From contig CAZBEO010000005.1 of the NCBI GenBank assembly GCA_964490935.1, positions 9,726 to 73,725 of the forward strand: DNA of 64,000 nt, given 5' to 3'. This DNA comes from JAQVYB01 sp964490935 (GTDB lineage Bacteria; Verrucomicrobiota; Kiritimatiellia; RZYC01). This document shows, in pieces, positions 1 through 7,363 of this stretch (the first letter of the stretch is position 1; every line of letters starts with the position of its first letter). The position numbers were made by a program, and so were the translations under genes. The notes below the pieces were generated by a model. That model did not search any database. It had not been told where the DNA came from and saw nothing but the letters and a program-made list of their open reading frames with translations.

Positions 1-4
1 GCTG

Positions 5-1459
5 GTGATCGGCGGGGGCTTAGGTGGCCTGAGTGCCGCCATACATCTACAGCTCAAGGGCTTTGATGTTACCCTGCTGGAAAAAAACAAAACGGTGGGC
101 GGGCGCGCCAATCGGATCGAAATAGAGGGATTCCATTTTGATACCGGCCCCTCCCTGCTCAACTATCCGTGGGTCTTTAAAGAACTGTTCGAAGCGGCCG
201 GAAAAAAGATGACGGACTATATCAAGCTGATTCAGGTTGACCCATCCATCACCTTCCATTGGCCAGACCAGAAGACCTTTACCCTATCATCGCAGATCAC
301 CACCTTGATAAAAGAGTGCGAAAAAATGGAGCCCGGAGTAACATCAAAGCTATTCGCATTTCTCAGCGATGCAGAATGCAAATACCGCTTTTCATTCGAC
401 AAACTGGTGCTGACCAATGAAGACAATCCAATCAAATGGGTACTCAGCCTGAAACCCAGTGAACTGTTAAAAATGGGGGTATGGCATTCGCTCAACAAGG
501 AACTTTCGCGCTTTTTCAAAAGCTCCTACCTGTGCGAAGCATTTGGCTCCTACGCCATGTATCTCGGCGGCTCCCCGTGGGCACTTCCTGGTCTCTTTTC
601 CATCTTGCCCTATGGCGAACTCGCCTATGGGCTCTGGCTTCCGGAAGGCGGTATTTACGGTATGGTTCAGGCTATTGAAAGGCTCGCGAAAGAGGTGGGT
701 GTAAAAATTCAAACAGAAACCGAGGTGAAAAGTATTACCACCAAGGACCGTATAGTTACCGGGGTAGAACTGCAGGACGGCACAGCCATCGCCTGCCCGA
801 TTGTTGTGTCCAACGTCGATGTGCCGCAAACACAAGCCACCCTGCTCAATGATCCTCATTATAAAAAACCCAAGGTTCCCAGGATGACCTGCGGGGTAAT
901 CACACTCTACTGGGGCATTCGCCATCAATCCACCGGCCTGCCGCATCACTCCATCTTTCTGCCAAAAGACAGCCGGACCAGCTTTGGACAGTTGTTGAAT
1001 GATGAAATAATTCCGGATGAAATCCCGTTTTATATCAGTCTGGCCTCGGAAACCGATGCTTCATTGGCTCCGGAAGGACATACTAGTGCCTTCGTACTTG
1101 CTCCAGTTCCACTGATTTCACAGTGGGGCGAAGACTGGGATACCGCCATTGCATCCATCAAAACAAAAGTATTTGAGCGTCTTAAGCATCACGGCATTTC
1201 ACTAACCGCGGAAGACATTATCGTTGAACGGGTATGGACTCCGGTTGAATGGCGCGAGCAATACGGGCTGCATGACGGCTCCGCATTCGGTGCCGCCCAT
1301 CATATGTTTGAAGTCGGCCCCTTCCGTTCCAAAAATTATGACAAGCAGCTTAAAGGGCTGTATTACGTCGGGGCCAGCACGACACCCGGCACCGGCATGC
1401 CCATGGTCGTACTCGGTGGAAAAATGACCGCAGAAAGAATCTGTTCCCATGTTTTGTAA
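5..1459 (+). CDS. CrtI-family phytoene desaturase-like FAD oxidoreductase (5' end outside window)
   Basis: Predicted FAD-dependent desaturase/isomerase of the phytoene desaturase (CrtI) superfamily, which introduces or isomerises double bonds in polyprenoid chains at the membrane. The N-terminus shows the dinucleotide-binding GGGLGGLSAA motif followed by an acidic strand end (LLEKN) and the GGRA motif. The C-terminus has the family's second FAD-contact block, YYVGASTTPGTGMPMV. The reading frame is open at the left edge and the preceding codon is Leu (LVIGGGLGG), so only a few residues are missing; about 484 residues are present, close to the family's usual 490-500. Its 3' end overlaps the next gene by 11 bases, suggesting translational coupling. 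The substrate cannot be read from sequence: carotenoid, squalene-derived or retinol-saturase-like functions are all possible. Confidence 0.85.
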   Translation: MIGGGLGGLSAAIHLQLKGFDVTLLEKNKTVGGRANRIEIEGFHFDTGPSLLNYPWVFKELFEAAGKKMTDYIKLIQVDPSITFHWPDQKTFTLSSQITTLIKECEKMEPGVTSKLFAFLSDAECKYRFSFDKLVLTNEDNPIKWVLSLKPSELLKMGVWHSLNKELSRFFKSSYLCEAFGSYAMYLGGSPWALPGLFSILPYGELAYGLWLPEGGIYGMVQAIERLAKEVGVKIQTETEVKSITTKDRIVTGVELQDGTAIACPIVVSNVDVPQTQATLLNDPHYKKPKVPRMTCGVITLYWGIRHQSTGLPHHSIFLPKDSRTSFGQLLNDEIIPDEIPFYISLASETDASLAPEGHTSAFVLAPVPLISQWGEDWDTAIASIKTKVFERLKHHGISLTAEDIIVERVWTPVEWREQYGLHDGSAFGAAHHMFEVGPFRSKNYDKQLKGLYYVGASTTPGTGMPMVVLGGKMTAERICSHVL

Positions 1460-2189
1460 AACCTACGGCAACGGCCCTCAGCTCTACCTGGCCTTTCACG
1501 GTTGGGCAGGAGACCACCGCGAGTTTGCCGCCATAGCATCAAGGCTTCCCGAAGCCGCGACCTGGATCAGCGTAGACCTCCCCGGATATGGTGAATCTCC
1601 GACTCCGGCGGACTGGAGCGTCGCATCGATTATCCAGCAGATGGATGAGGAACTGGATGAGGTATATGAGCGCTATACCAACATCACACTGGTGGGTTTC
1701 TGCAGCGGCTCGATTTTTGGTGTGGAACTAGCTAAAAGGCGCCCTGAGGCATTCAAGCGCATCGTTATGATCGATCCATTCGCCTTCCTTCCTTGGTACT
1801 TCCGTATTTTTACGCTGGGTGAATTCGGAAGGAGGGCCTATGCATCAACCTTCATGAGTGCCACAGGACGAAAAATAACAGACCGGATTCTTTCATCCAT
1901 GCAGACATCCGATGCTGACTTCACCGCAGCCTTTAAAGATGCAGATCATGAGCTGATACAAAATTATCTCCGACTCTTCTCTCAACTGGACGGACCATCC
2001 GTCTTTTCAGCATTTGATATCGAGGTGGAAATTGCACTGGGTGAAAAAACCTTCGGAGCCGTCAAAAAATCGGTCAAGAAAATCAAACAGCAATGGCCCG
2101 AGGCTCCCGTTCATGAACTGCTCCGCACAGGTCACCTGCCCCTGGTTAAAGGGGCTCGGGCATTGCGAAAAATTATCTTTACTCCATAA
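1449..2189 (+). CDS. alpha/beta hydrolase with Cys in the nucleophile position
   Basis: 246-residue alpha/beta-hydrolase-fold protein. The oxyanion-side motif FHGWAGD (residues 17-23), the DLPGYGES block (43-50) and a late His in TGHLPL (His228) are typical. The nucleophile elbow reads LVGFCSGS (81-88), so the residue aligned to the usual Ser of GxSxG is Cys85. Cys nucleophiles are known in dienelactone hydrolases, so this could be active or could have changed chemistry. It starts inside the desaturase gene (11-base overlap), so the two probably act in one pathway. The last 49 bases recur at 4519-4567, and a palindrome array begins directly after the stop. Substrate unknown. Confidence 0.8.
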   Translation: MFCKTYGNGPQLYLAFHGWAGDHREFAAIASRLPEAATWISVDLPGYGESPTPADWSVASIIQQMDEELDEVYERYTNITLVGFCSGSIFGVELAKRRPEAFKRIVMIDPFAFLPWYFRIFTLGEFGRRAYASTFMSATGRKITDRILSSMQTSDADFTAAFKDADHELIQNYLRLFSQLDGPSVFSAFDIEVEIALGEKTFGAVKKSVKKIKQQWPEAPVHELLRTGHLPLVKGARALRKIIFTP

Positions 2190-2190
2190 T
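2142..2190 (+). repeat. direct repeat copy A (hydrolase 3' end)
   Basis: The last 15 codons plus stop of the alpha/beta hydrolase match 4519-4567 at 44 of 49 positions by eye. Both copies encode (V/I)KGARALRKIIFT followed by one residue and a stop. They bracket about 2.3 kb of accessory sequence, as expected after a duplication or insertion by recombination. Confidence 0.8.
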
Positions 2191-2192
2191 TT

Positions 2193-2300
2193 TTCCAATG
2201 ATTGGAACTTTTTTCAGTGAATCTTCCAATCATTGGAACTTTTCCGAGGCATTTTTCCAATGATTGGAAACTTTTTTAGCGTTTTTTCCAATGATTGGAA
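2193..2300. repeat. array of four 15-bp palindromes with exact 31-bp period
   Basis: Perfect palindromes of form TTCCAATNATTGGAA lie at 2193-2207, 2224-2238, 2255-2269 and 2286-2300. Each start is exactly 31 bp after the last, about three helical turns, so the sites would face the same side of the DNA. The 16-bp spacers are T-rich and only partly alike. The array starts 4 bp after the hydrolase stop, in a gap where the genes on both sides point inward. Related copies occur at 20026-20040 and 55768-55813. It could be a protein-binding array or a transcript-end element; the 7-bp arms with a 1-base centre favour DNA binding over a stable RNA hairpin. Confidence 0.85.
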
Positions 2301-2324
2301 AACCGAATACAGACCATTGCATCA

Positions 2325-2528
2325 TCATTTCTGATCCGGTTTCGATAAGTTTTCAGTAAGCAGGCGGCCATGGGGAGTCAACCGATACTTCTGCAAACGA
2401 CTATTTGGTTTATCGGGAATAGTGTATTCGATAAGAACTCGGAGCATAGATAATGAATGGGCCCCCGGCTGGATCGATTCCACATACCGCCTAAATATCC
2501 CGGAAAACCAGCTTTCATCGATTTCCAT
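2325..2528 (-). CDS. hypothetical 67-residue protein, possibly a gene remnant
   Basis: Short open frame preceded by an in-frame TGA immediately before its ATG. The product is basic and polar, with a segment LQKYRLTPHGRLL that resembles the end of winged-helix regulators (YxLTPxGxxL) but is too little to assign a family. No convincing Shine-Dalgarno is visible. It sits between the palindrome array and the next minus-strand gene. It may be the tail of a decayed regulator or not a gene at all. Confidence 0.3.
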   Translation of the reverse strand: MEIDESWFSGIFRRYVESIQPGAHSLSMLRVLIEYTIPDKPNSRLQKYRLTPHGRLLTENLSKPDQK

Positions 2529-2575
2529 TTCAGCTTCTGTTTACGACCCCTATTCCTGTTAAAGTTATCGAAAAA

Positions 2576-2932
2576 TCATAGCAATAAATAATCCTGCAGG
2601 GTTGTTTTTCCGTAACGAATCATGGCACTACTATCCTTGATTTGCTTAGCTACTCTAGCCATTAACACTTTCACACCAGGTGTTTTTTCTGGATCTGTCT
2701 GAGGCAATAAGCGAACAGTTAAGCTTGTATTCTTTTGTGATAACTGAATAAAGAAACTCTGGTTTTTAGAGTTCTCAATAGCCAAAGAATCGATCAGAAT
2801 TATGTTTCCTGTTGCATTGATATACTTCTCTCCAAGTTTGAGAATGCCAGTGTCTATTTTTAAGGTTAGCGGTTCTATCATTTGAAAGAGCTCTGTTGTT
2901 ACTTTGGCTTGTTCAAGCACGACATGCGGCAT
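2576..2932 (-). CDS. hypothetical protein, weakly tautomerase/CHMI-like
   Basis: 118 residues if started at the ATG at 2932, which is preceded by a good Shine-Dalgarno (GGAG, 7 nt upstream). An upstream ATG at 2980 would add 16 residues but has no such site. The mature protein would begin with Pro (MPHVVLE). An N-terminal catalytic Pro and the MPHxVxE start are features of 5-carboxymethyl-2-hydroxymuconate isomerases in the tautomerase superfamily, whose members are about the same length. The rest of the sequence shows only loose similarity, so function is not assigned. It is AT-richer than its neighbours and lies in a patch with other signs of insertion. Confidence 0.55.
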   Translation of the reverse strand: MPHVVLEQAKVTTELFQMIEPLTLKIDTGILKLGEKYINATGNIILIDSLAIENSKNQSFFIQLSQKNTSLTVRLLPQTDPEKTPGVKVLMARVAKQIKDSSAMIRYGKTTLQDYLLL

Positions 2933-3041
2933 AACTTTTTCTCCTTTGCATAATTTACTTTTTGAATTAATTTGTGACATCTAACGTACCCATCAACAAT
3001 GTCGAGACATTAGTTTCCATCTGAATGGGCATGCTGTGCAG

Positions 3042-3560
3042 TCATATATTCCGGCTGTCATATGCCCAATGCAGAAGAGCCTGTCTCTGGATGGGTCTGC
3101 ATCTCAAATCTCCTTTGCAGCAGTGTTTCTTGAGCTGGGCTATGTGGCGTGTCATGCCTTTCCATCGCTTAATTTGTCGCAGGTCATCTTCCGAACGCCT
3201 ACCCATATAGTATCGACAGTACCACTGGAACCACCCCCGGGGATCTTGATCCCATATCCATCCCTTCTCAATCCAGTAGGAGAGCGGTTTAGAGGCTCTC
3301 ACCTTGAAATAATTAAGTTCAAAGTCTGCGTGCGATGGTGACAGCTTTGCACTACGGAACCAAGATTCGGGAAACTCCTGGCGGCAATCTGTCATGTATT
3401 TTCCACCGAAGACACCCATCTGCAGCATTTGTTGCGGCGTACGTTCAGGAGAAAAGTCAGGATGAAAACAGCGACCAGTAGGTTTGCTCAGCAAGTAACA
3501 ATATCCTTGCTGCATTCGGTCGTTTACAGTGATCTCTTTTGGTTTCATTTTTCTTGCCAC
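3042..3560 (-). CDS. conserved protein of unknown function, about 170 residues
   Basis: I recognise the pattern of a conserved uncharacterised family seen in bacteria and plants: a TPQQMLQMGVFGGKYMTDC segment, then LSYWIEKGWI, DPRGWFQWYCRYYMGRR, RWKGMTRH and a C-terminal QRQALLHWAYDSR. It is very rich in Trp, Tyr and Cys, with no signal peptide or membrane segment, so it is probably cytosolic. The start is either GTG at 3560 or ATG at 3548; neither has a clear ribosome site. It has no operon partner here, since the neighbours are separated by more than 100 bp. Function is unknown; the intact full-length look suggests a live gene inside an otherwise scarred region. Confidence 0.8.
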   Translation of the reverse strand: MARKMKPKEITVNDRMQQGYCYLLSKPTGRCFHPDFSPERTPQQMLQMGVFGGKYMTDCRQEFPESWFRSAKLSPSHADFELNYFKVRASKPLSYWIEKGWIWDQDPRGWFQWYCRYYMGRRSEDDLRQIKRWKGMTRHIAQLKKHCCKGDLRCRPIQRQALLHWAYDSRNI

Positions 3561-3656
3561 ATTCTGAATGATGTCTCTTTTGTTTACGAAAAGACAAAAC
3601 GGCAGTCAAGATCATGTGTTGGCAAAATGGTATGAGTAATACAAGAGAAGAGAAAG

Positions 3657-3774
3657 AGGTCAGTCCCGGGTGTACTATTTAGGAGTTTTAAACCTGCCAA
3701 GGAAGGCACGAAAAGCGCATGCGGGAGCGGCTCATGTGATGAGAAATGTCTATTGGCATGGGGCTAATACGTAA
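3657..3774 (+). pseudogene. REP-associated tyrosine transposase (RAYT) N-terminal remnant
   Basis: The frame from 3694 reads LPRKARKAHAGAAHVMRN before decaying to a stop at 3774. This matches the start of RAYT/Y1 transposases (MPRKxRxxYAGAxYHVMxRG). Upstream, the GGTCAGTCC block near 3658 is the reverse complement of GGACTGACC found at the far end of the third remnant (near 15495), so these may be element ends. Only the first 25 or so codons survive, and the HUH and catalytic Tyr regions are absent, so it is inactive. It lies 50 bp from a broken PEP-CTERM gene. Confidence 0.65.
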
Positions 3775-3821
3775 AAATACAGCAGGTTGCAATCGTGCAT
3801 TCAGGGGATTCAGTGGAGAAC

Positions 3822-4480
3822 TCAAGCGAAGAAACGCCTTCGGATCACGAGTAAGGCTGAGGTTCCGAGGAAAAGAAAAGATAGAGTCGCGGGTTCTGGT
3901 ACCATGCCGACACTGCCGACACTGAGCTCATCGAGCTGCATAAAGAAATTGGCATCTTTAGCTCCATTGACATCCCAATGATTACCTTGAACAGTATAGC
4001 CGGTAATTGCCGAAAGATCTAAGCCTGCGGTGGTACCAGCCGTGGTGATATTCTCGTCACTGAAGTCGACCCATCCCGAACTGAAGGTGTCCTCATTAAA
4101 GAGGCTACTTGCAAAACTAAAATTTTCTTTCGTTCCATCTGCGTCGTAGAGGAGAATCTGAATCCACTCGGCTTCATTTCCCGAAAACAGGCGCACGGTG
4201 AGTTGCAGTGCATTATTGCCCGATAGATCCAAAGATAATCCATTTGCATAGGCTCCGCCGCTGACCGTCAGAGTCCCGCAATAGATAGGACTTCCTGCCC
4301 GCAGACGGCACCATCGGTAAAGGACCGAAACTGGGTTGGATTGGACCACGACGCATTCAACGCAGTAGAATACGCAGAGGTTAATGGATTTGTGTCAGAA
4401 AAATCGGCAATGATTACACCAGCCTGAGATGCCAGACTACTCCAGAAAAAAACTAAACAAAGTACAACGAATCGATTCAT
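3822..4480 (-). pseudogene. PEP-CTERM sorting-signal protein, frameshifted
   Basis: Two overlapping minus-strand frames make one protein. The first (from ATG 4480) begins with a signal peptide, MNRFVVLCLVFFWSSLASQA, and mature sequence to about residue 60. The second carries the body and ends with a classic PEP-CTERM tripartite signal: VPEPATL, a hydrophobic span and RRRFFA. The frames join near 4290-4320 and are related by one missing base. Exosortase systems use this signal to sort proteins to the envelope. The body contains a DLSAITGYTVQGNHWDVNGA segment and probably a beta-rich fold. The shift may be true decay or a sequencing error. No exosortase is in the window. Confidence 0.8.
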
Positions 4481-4518
4481 ATGAAAGTCCTACTTTAGGA
4501 AGTAATAACGGTCAAGTC

Positions 4519-4567
4519 CTGATTAAAGGGGCGCGGGCATTGCGGAAAATCATCTTTACTCAATAAT
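4519..4567 (+). repeat. direct repeat copy B (orphan hydrolase 3' end)
   Basis: Encodes LIKGARALRKIIFTQ and a stop, matching the end of the alpha/beta hydrolase at 2142-2190 with five mismatches in 49 bases. No upstream hydrolase coding sequence accompanies it, so it is a leftover 3' fragment. It marks the right boundary of the 2.3-kb accessory patch. Confidence 0.8.
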
Positions 4568-4573
4568 CCCGCG

Positions 4574-4681
4574 ACAATCACTTCAGAACAACTGCACCAC
4601 ACGTACGGCATTAAAATACTCGGTGGTGGTTGTAGCACCAGCAATGAACATCTGCAGTACTTAGTGAAGGACCAGTACTAA
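4574..4681 (+). pseudogene. C-terminal remnant of a homocysteine S-methyltransferase-like gene
   Basis: The plus-strand frame ending at the TAA at 4679-4681 reads YGIKILGGGCSTSNEHLQYL. This is very like the end of homocysteine S-methyltransferase domains (GxKIxGGCCGTxxxHI), which carry the zinc-binding Cys pair; here one of the two Cys positions is Gly. Only about 36 codons are visible and nothing upstream continues the domain. It follows the orphan hydrolase tail by a few bases, so both may have arrived or been cut together. Confidence 0.6.
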
Positions 4682-4694
4682 TCCATAGGCATGT

Positions 4695-5414
4695 TCAGCA
4701 ATCGGCACGACGCCCATCGCCAATAATAGCTAAACGAAAAGGCCATCTTTTCAGTATCCGAATATGTTTATGACCAGATAATTGACAAACCAATTGTTGC
4801 AGTTCACTTATCCGAAAAGCACGCCGAATCGATATGCAACCATCTGATGCAATGAAGCCTCTAGGAAATAATAATGGCGCAACCACCTTCCAAACGTAAT
4901 AGCTGATTGCAGACCGCCGTAAATCATCAAAAACAAAACGCCGCACATCACTCTGCATGAGGCCGTTCAGAAAAATTTTGATATCGGCATCTGGGAGATG
5001 ATGGAGTAAGTGGTTGCCAAAGACATAGTCAAAGCCTGCCCATGCCTGGGGATCTAGTGCATCCGCATGTCGACAAATTACACCAGGATGATCAGCCAGC
5101 TGTTCTTGTGCAAAGGCCAGCACTACAGGATGAGAGTCAAGGGCTTCCACACATAGCGACAACCCTCTTTGATGCGCTTCTTCTACAAGCCACAATGCAA
5201 TATCTCCACCACCACAACCCACATCAAGAAGTCGGTACGAACGCGCTGGTTGACACGCCATATCATCCAACACCCATTTTGAAAGCAGGCTCCGATAATT
5301 TGAAAAATGCCGATTCAACCTTTTAAAGTGCTGGAGTGTCTTTCGCAATTGTTCCGTATCACACTGAAGATCATCCATAGCCTCATCTAGTAAAGCTCGA
5401 CACGTGAAGTTCAT
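4695..5414 (-). CDS. class I SAM-dependent methyltransferase of the polyketide operon
   Basis: 239 residues. The chosen start (ATG 5414) overlaps the stop of the upstream gene as ATGA, the usual sign of coupling; a longer version would begin inside that gene. Motif I is LDVGCGGGD (63-71), followed by an acidic residue ending strand 2 (EALDSHP) and FDYVFGNHLLHHL as motif IV. These are standard for small-molecule methyltransferases. It is the last gene of the type III PKS operon and most likely methylates the polyketide product (O- or C-methylation) together with the methyltransferase domain of the fusion protein. The target atom cannot be told from sequence. Confidence 0.85.
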   Translation of the reverse strand: MNFTCRALLDEAMDDLQCDTEQLRKTLQHFKRLNRHFSNYRSLLSKWVLDDMACQPARSYRLLDVGCGGGDIALWLVEEAHQRGLSLCVEALDSHPVVLAFAQEQLADHPGVICRHADALDPQAWAGFDYVFGNHLLHHLPDADIKIFLNGLMQSDVRRFVFDDLRRSAISYYVWKVVAPLLFPRGFIASDGCISIRRAFRISELQQLVCQLSGHKHIRILKRWPFRLAIIGDGRRADC

Positions 5415-7357
5415 CCAGAGGTACTCCCACGTTTTTGCAACAGCAGGCTGGTGACCATCCCCCCCAAACCACAGCGAGATGACACCAAGCACAAGCCCTG
5501 ACGACGTAGCATTTCGATGAGAGCCGGACGATCTGGAAAGTGCCGTAAACTGGCAGCAATGTATCCGTAGACCCTGGCATCACGATGAAGTATTAACCCC
5601 CAGAGCCCACCCCAAAACCACAGCAGCACGTATTGCAACCAAAAAATCATATCCCTGTGACTCCGCGAAAAATCAAGCACGGCAAAATAGCCATTTGGCT
5701 TTAACACCCGAGCTGCCTCACAAATAGCCTGTTCAAGATCAGGCGCATTACGCAGTGCATAGCCAGCCGTGACAATGTCGCAACTGGCCCTCTTTATACC
5801 AGTATGAAGTAAATCTGCTTTCCGAAAGCATACATTCGGTTGTTTGATACAGCAGGCTGCTTCCTGTAACATTTCGGGTGATTGATCAATCCCGGTTACG
5901 ATCGCTGATGGGTATTTCTGAAGGAGGCGAGCAATCAGATCTCCATTCCCGCAGGCCAAATCTGCACAAACCGGGCCGTCTAAAGCTGGCAGATCGGCAA
6001 TGAGCTTGCGTTTCCAGACCGTATCGCGACCCAATGAAAGCAACTTGGTGACCATCGCATATTTTGGCGCGACAACAGCAAAGATCGCTCTATTCACCAA
6101 CCGCTTGTTTTCTGATGAATCAAAAGCTGTTTTAAGCTGTATGGCTGAATGGGCTGAATGCTTAACGCGCGGGTCACGCTGACCAGGTAAATTAACCATA
6201 GAAAAAACCTGCGCCAGCCAGCGTTGCGTGACGGAGTGGCTAAGTACATACCGCACCAGAACACTTCGTACACACCCCCGCAGACCAGTGCGAGTTCCTA
6301 CCCACATACCCAGAGCAGCTCTTTTGGCAGCGATACTGAACGCTCTTTTACGTTCCTTGCTGTAGCGCGACAATCCCAGTTCAAATGATTGCCCGTGCCG
6401 CAATGCTCCTGCCAACACGGAAGCCAGGTATGCGGCATCTGCAAATCCGGTATTCATACCTTGACCACCGATGGGGCTCATCATATGGGCCGCATCCCCA
6501 CACAATGAGACGCGACCACGACCATAGCACTGACATAGTCGCCGGGCCGGTCTGAAGGTACTGATCCAACGACAGTCTGTTTGCTTCAAATCAAACCCAG
6601 CCAATGCCTTGACGCGCTCCACAAGAAATGTTTGCTTATCGTCAACGGTGGCAGGCATCATGGTGATCCAGCGACGTCGACCTTCTGGTAACGGGAAGGA
6701 TTCTACCGAGCCAGCAACTGTAAAATACAGACGCGCTTCCTCACCCAGGCCCGTATGATCGTCAAATTCTCCCATCACAAAAGTCTCACGATATTCAGTA
6801 CGTTTTTGTGAGAAGGCCAAACCATCCCGCACCTGGCTTTCAACCCCGTCACACCCTACTACATAGTGCGTTGTCAGTTGCTTGTTTTTGCTGGTTTGAC
6901 CGTGGTGTAACTGCACCTCAACACCCTCGCTCATTTCCCGACAAGATTGGAAGCGGAACCCTTCATAGACTGTTATGCTATCGTTTTCGGAAACACATTC
7001 TTTCAGATAAGCCATTGTCTTACGTTGTGGAATAGCCAATATGTATTTGAATTCCGAGCCGATCGAGTCAAACGAAAGACGCCCTAGGCAACGCTCTTTA
7101 TCGAATACCGAAACATCTCCGATCCGAATCCCATTGTGGACGAAGCAATCCGCCAACCCCAGCTCTGACAGCAATTCCAGAGAAGGTGGCGTCACACCGA
7201 TGGCCATAGAATATGGTGGCAATGCCGTACGTTGCTCAACAAGAGCCGTAGTGATATGTTCACGGGCCAGCAAATTAGCCAACATTAATCCTACGGGTCC
7301 GGCGCCAACAATGATGACTTCATAATCCTGTGAATTTTTAGAAATATCCTGATCCAT
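5411..7357 (-). CDS. fused FAD aromatic monooxygenase and UbiE-like methyltransferase
   Basis: 648 residues with two enzymes in one chain. Residues 1-400 form a class A flavoprotein hydroxylase: GAGPVG (18-23) for FAD, GCDG (168-171) and CGDAAHMMSPIGGQGMN (286-302). Residues 430-648 form a UbiE/COQ5-like C-methyltransferase: ADLACGNGD (465-473), SCDIVTAGYALRN (525-537), VLKPNGYFAVLDF (551-563). Flavoprotein hydroxylases of this type oxidise phenols to quinols or quinones. In Streptomyces phenolic-lipid loci (srsABC) the PKS, methyltransferase and hydroxylase are separate genes, and a fused form is unusual. The gene starts 7 bases after the PKS stop and overlaps the next methyltransferase by 4. 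The likely job is hydroxylation and methylation of a PKS-made resorcinol or pyrone. Confidence 0.9.
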   Translation of the reverse strand: MDQDISKNSQDYEVIIVGAGPVGLMLANLLAREHITTALVEQRTALPPYSMAIGVTPPSLELLSELGLADCFVHNGIRIGDVSVFDKERCLGRLSFDSIGSEFKYILAIPQRKTMAYLKECVSENDSITVYEGFRFQSCREMSEGVEVQLHHGQTSKNKQLTTHYVVGCDGVESQVRDGLAFSQKRTEYRETFVMGEFDDHTGLGEEARLYFTVAGSVESFPLPEGRRRWITMMPATVDDKQTFLVERVKALAGFDLKQTDCRWISTFRPARRLCQCYGRGRVSLCGDAAHMMSPIGGQGMNTGFADAAYLASVLAGALRHGQSFELGLSRYSKERKRAFSIAAKRAALGMWVGTRTGLRGCVRSVLVRYVLSHSVTQRWLAQVFSMVNLPGQRDPRVKHSAHSAIQLKTAFDSSENKRLVNRAIFAVVAPKYAMVTKLLSLGRDTVWKRKLIADLPALDGPVCADLACGNGDLIARLLQKYPSAIVTGIDQSPEMLQEAACCIKQPNVCFRKADLLHTGIKRASCDIVTAGYALRNAPDLEQAICEAARVLKPNGYFAVLDFSRSHRDMIFWLQYVLLWFWGGLWGLILHRDARVYGYIAASLRHFPDRPALIEMLRRQGLCLVSSRCGLGGMVTSLLLQKRGSTSG

Positions 7358-7363
7358 TTTGTG

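Noticed and set aside
2193..2300. Possible CRISPR array
   Set aside because: Units are 15-bp palindromes with 16-bp, partly similar spacers and only four copies; no cas genes are present. Spacer length and similarity do not fit CRISPR.
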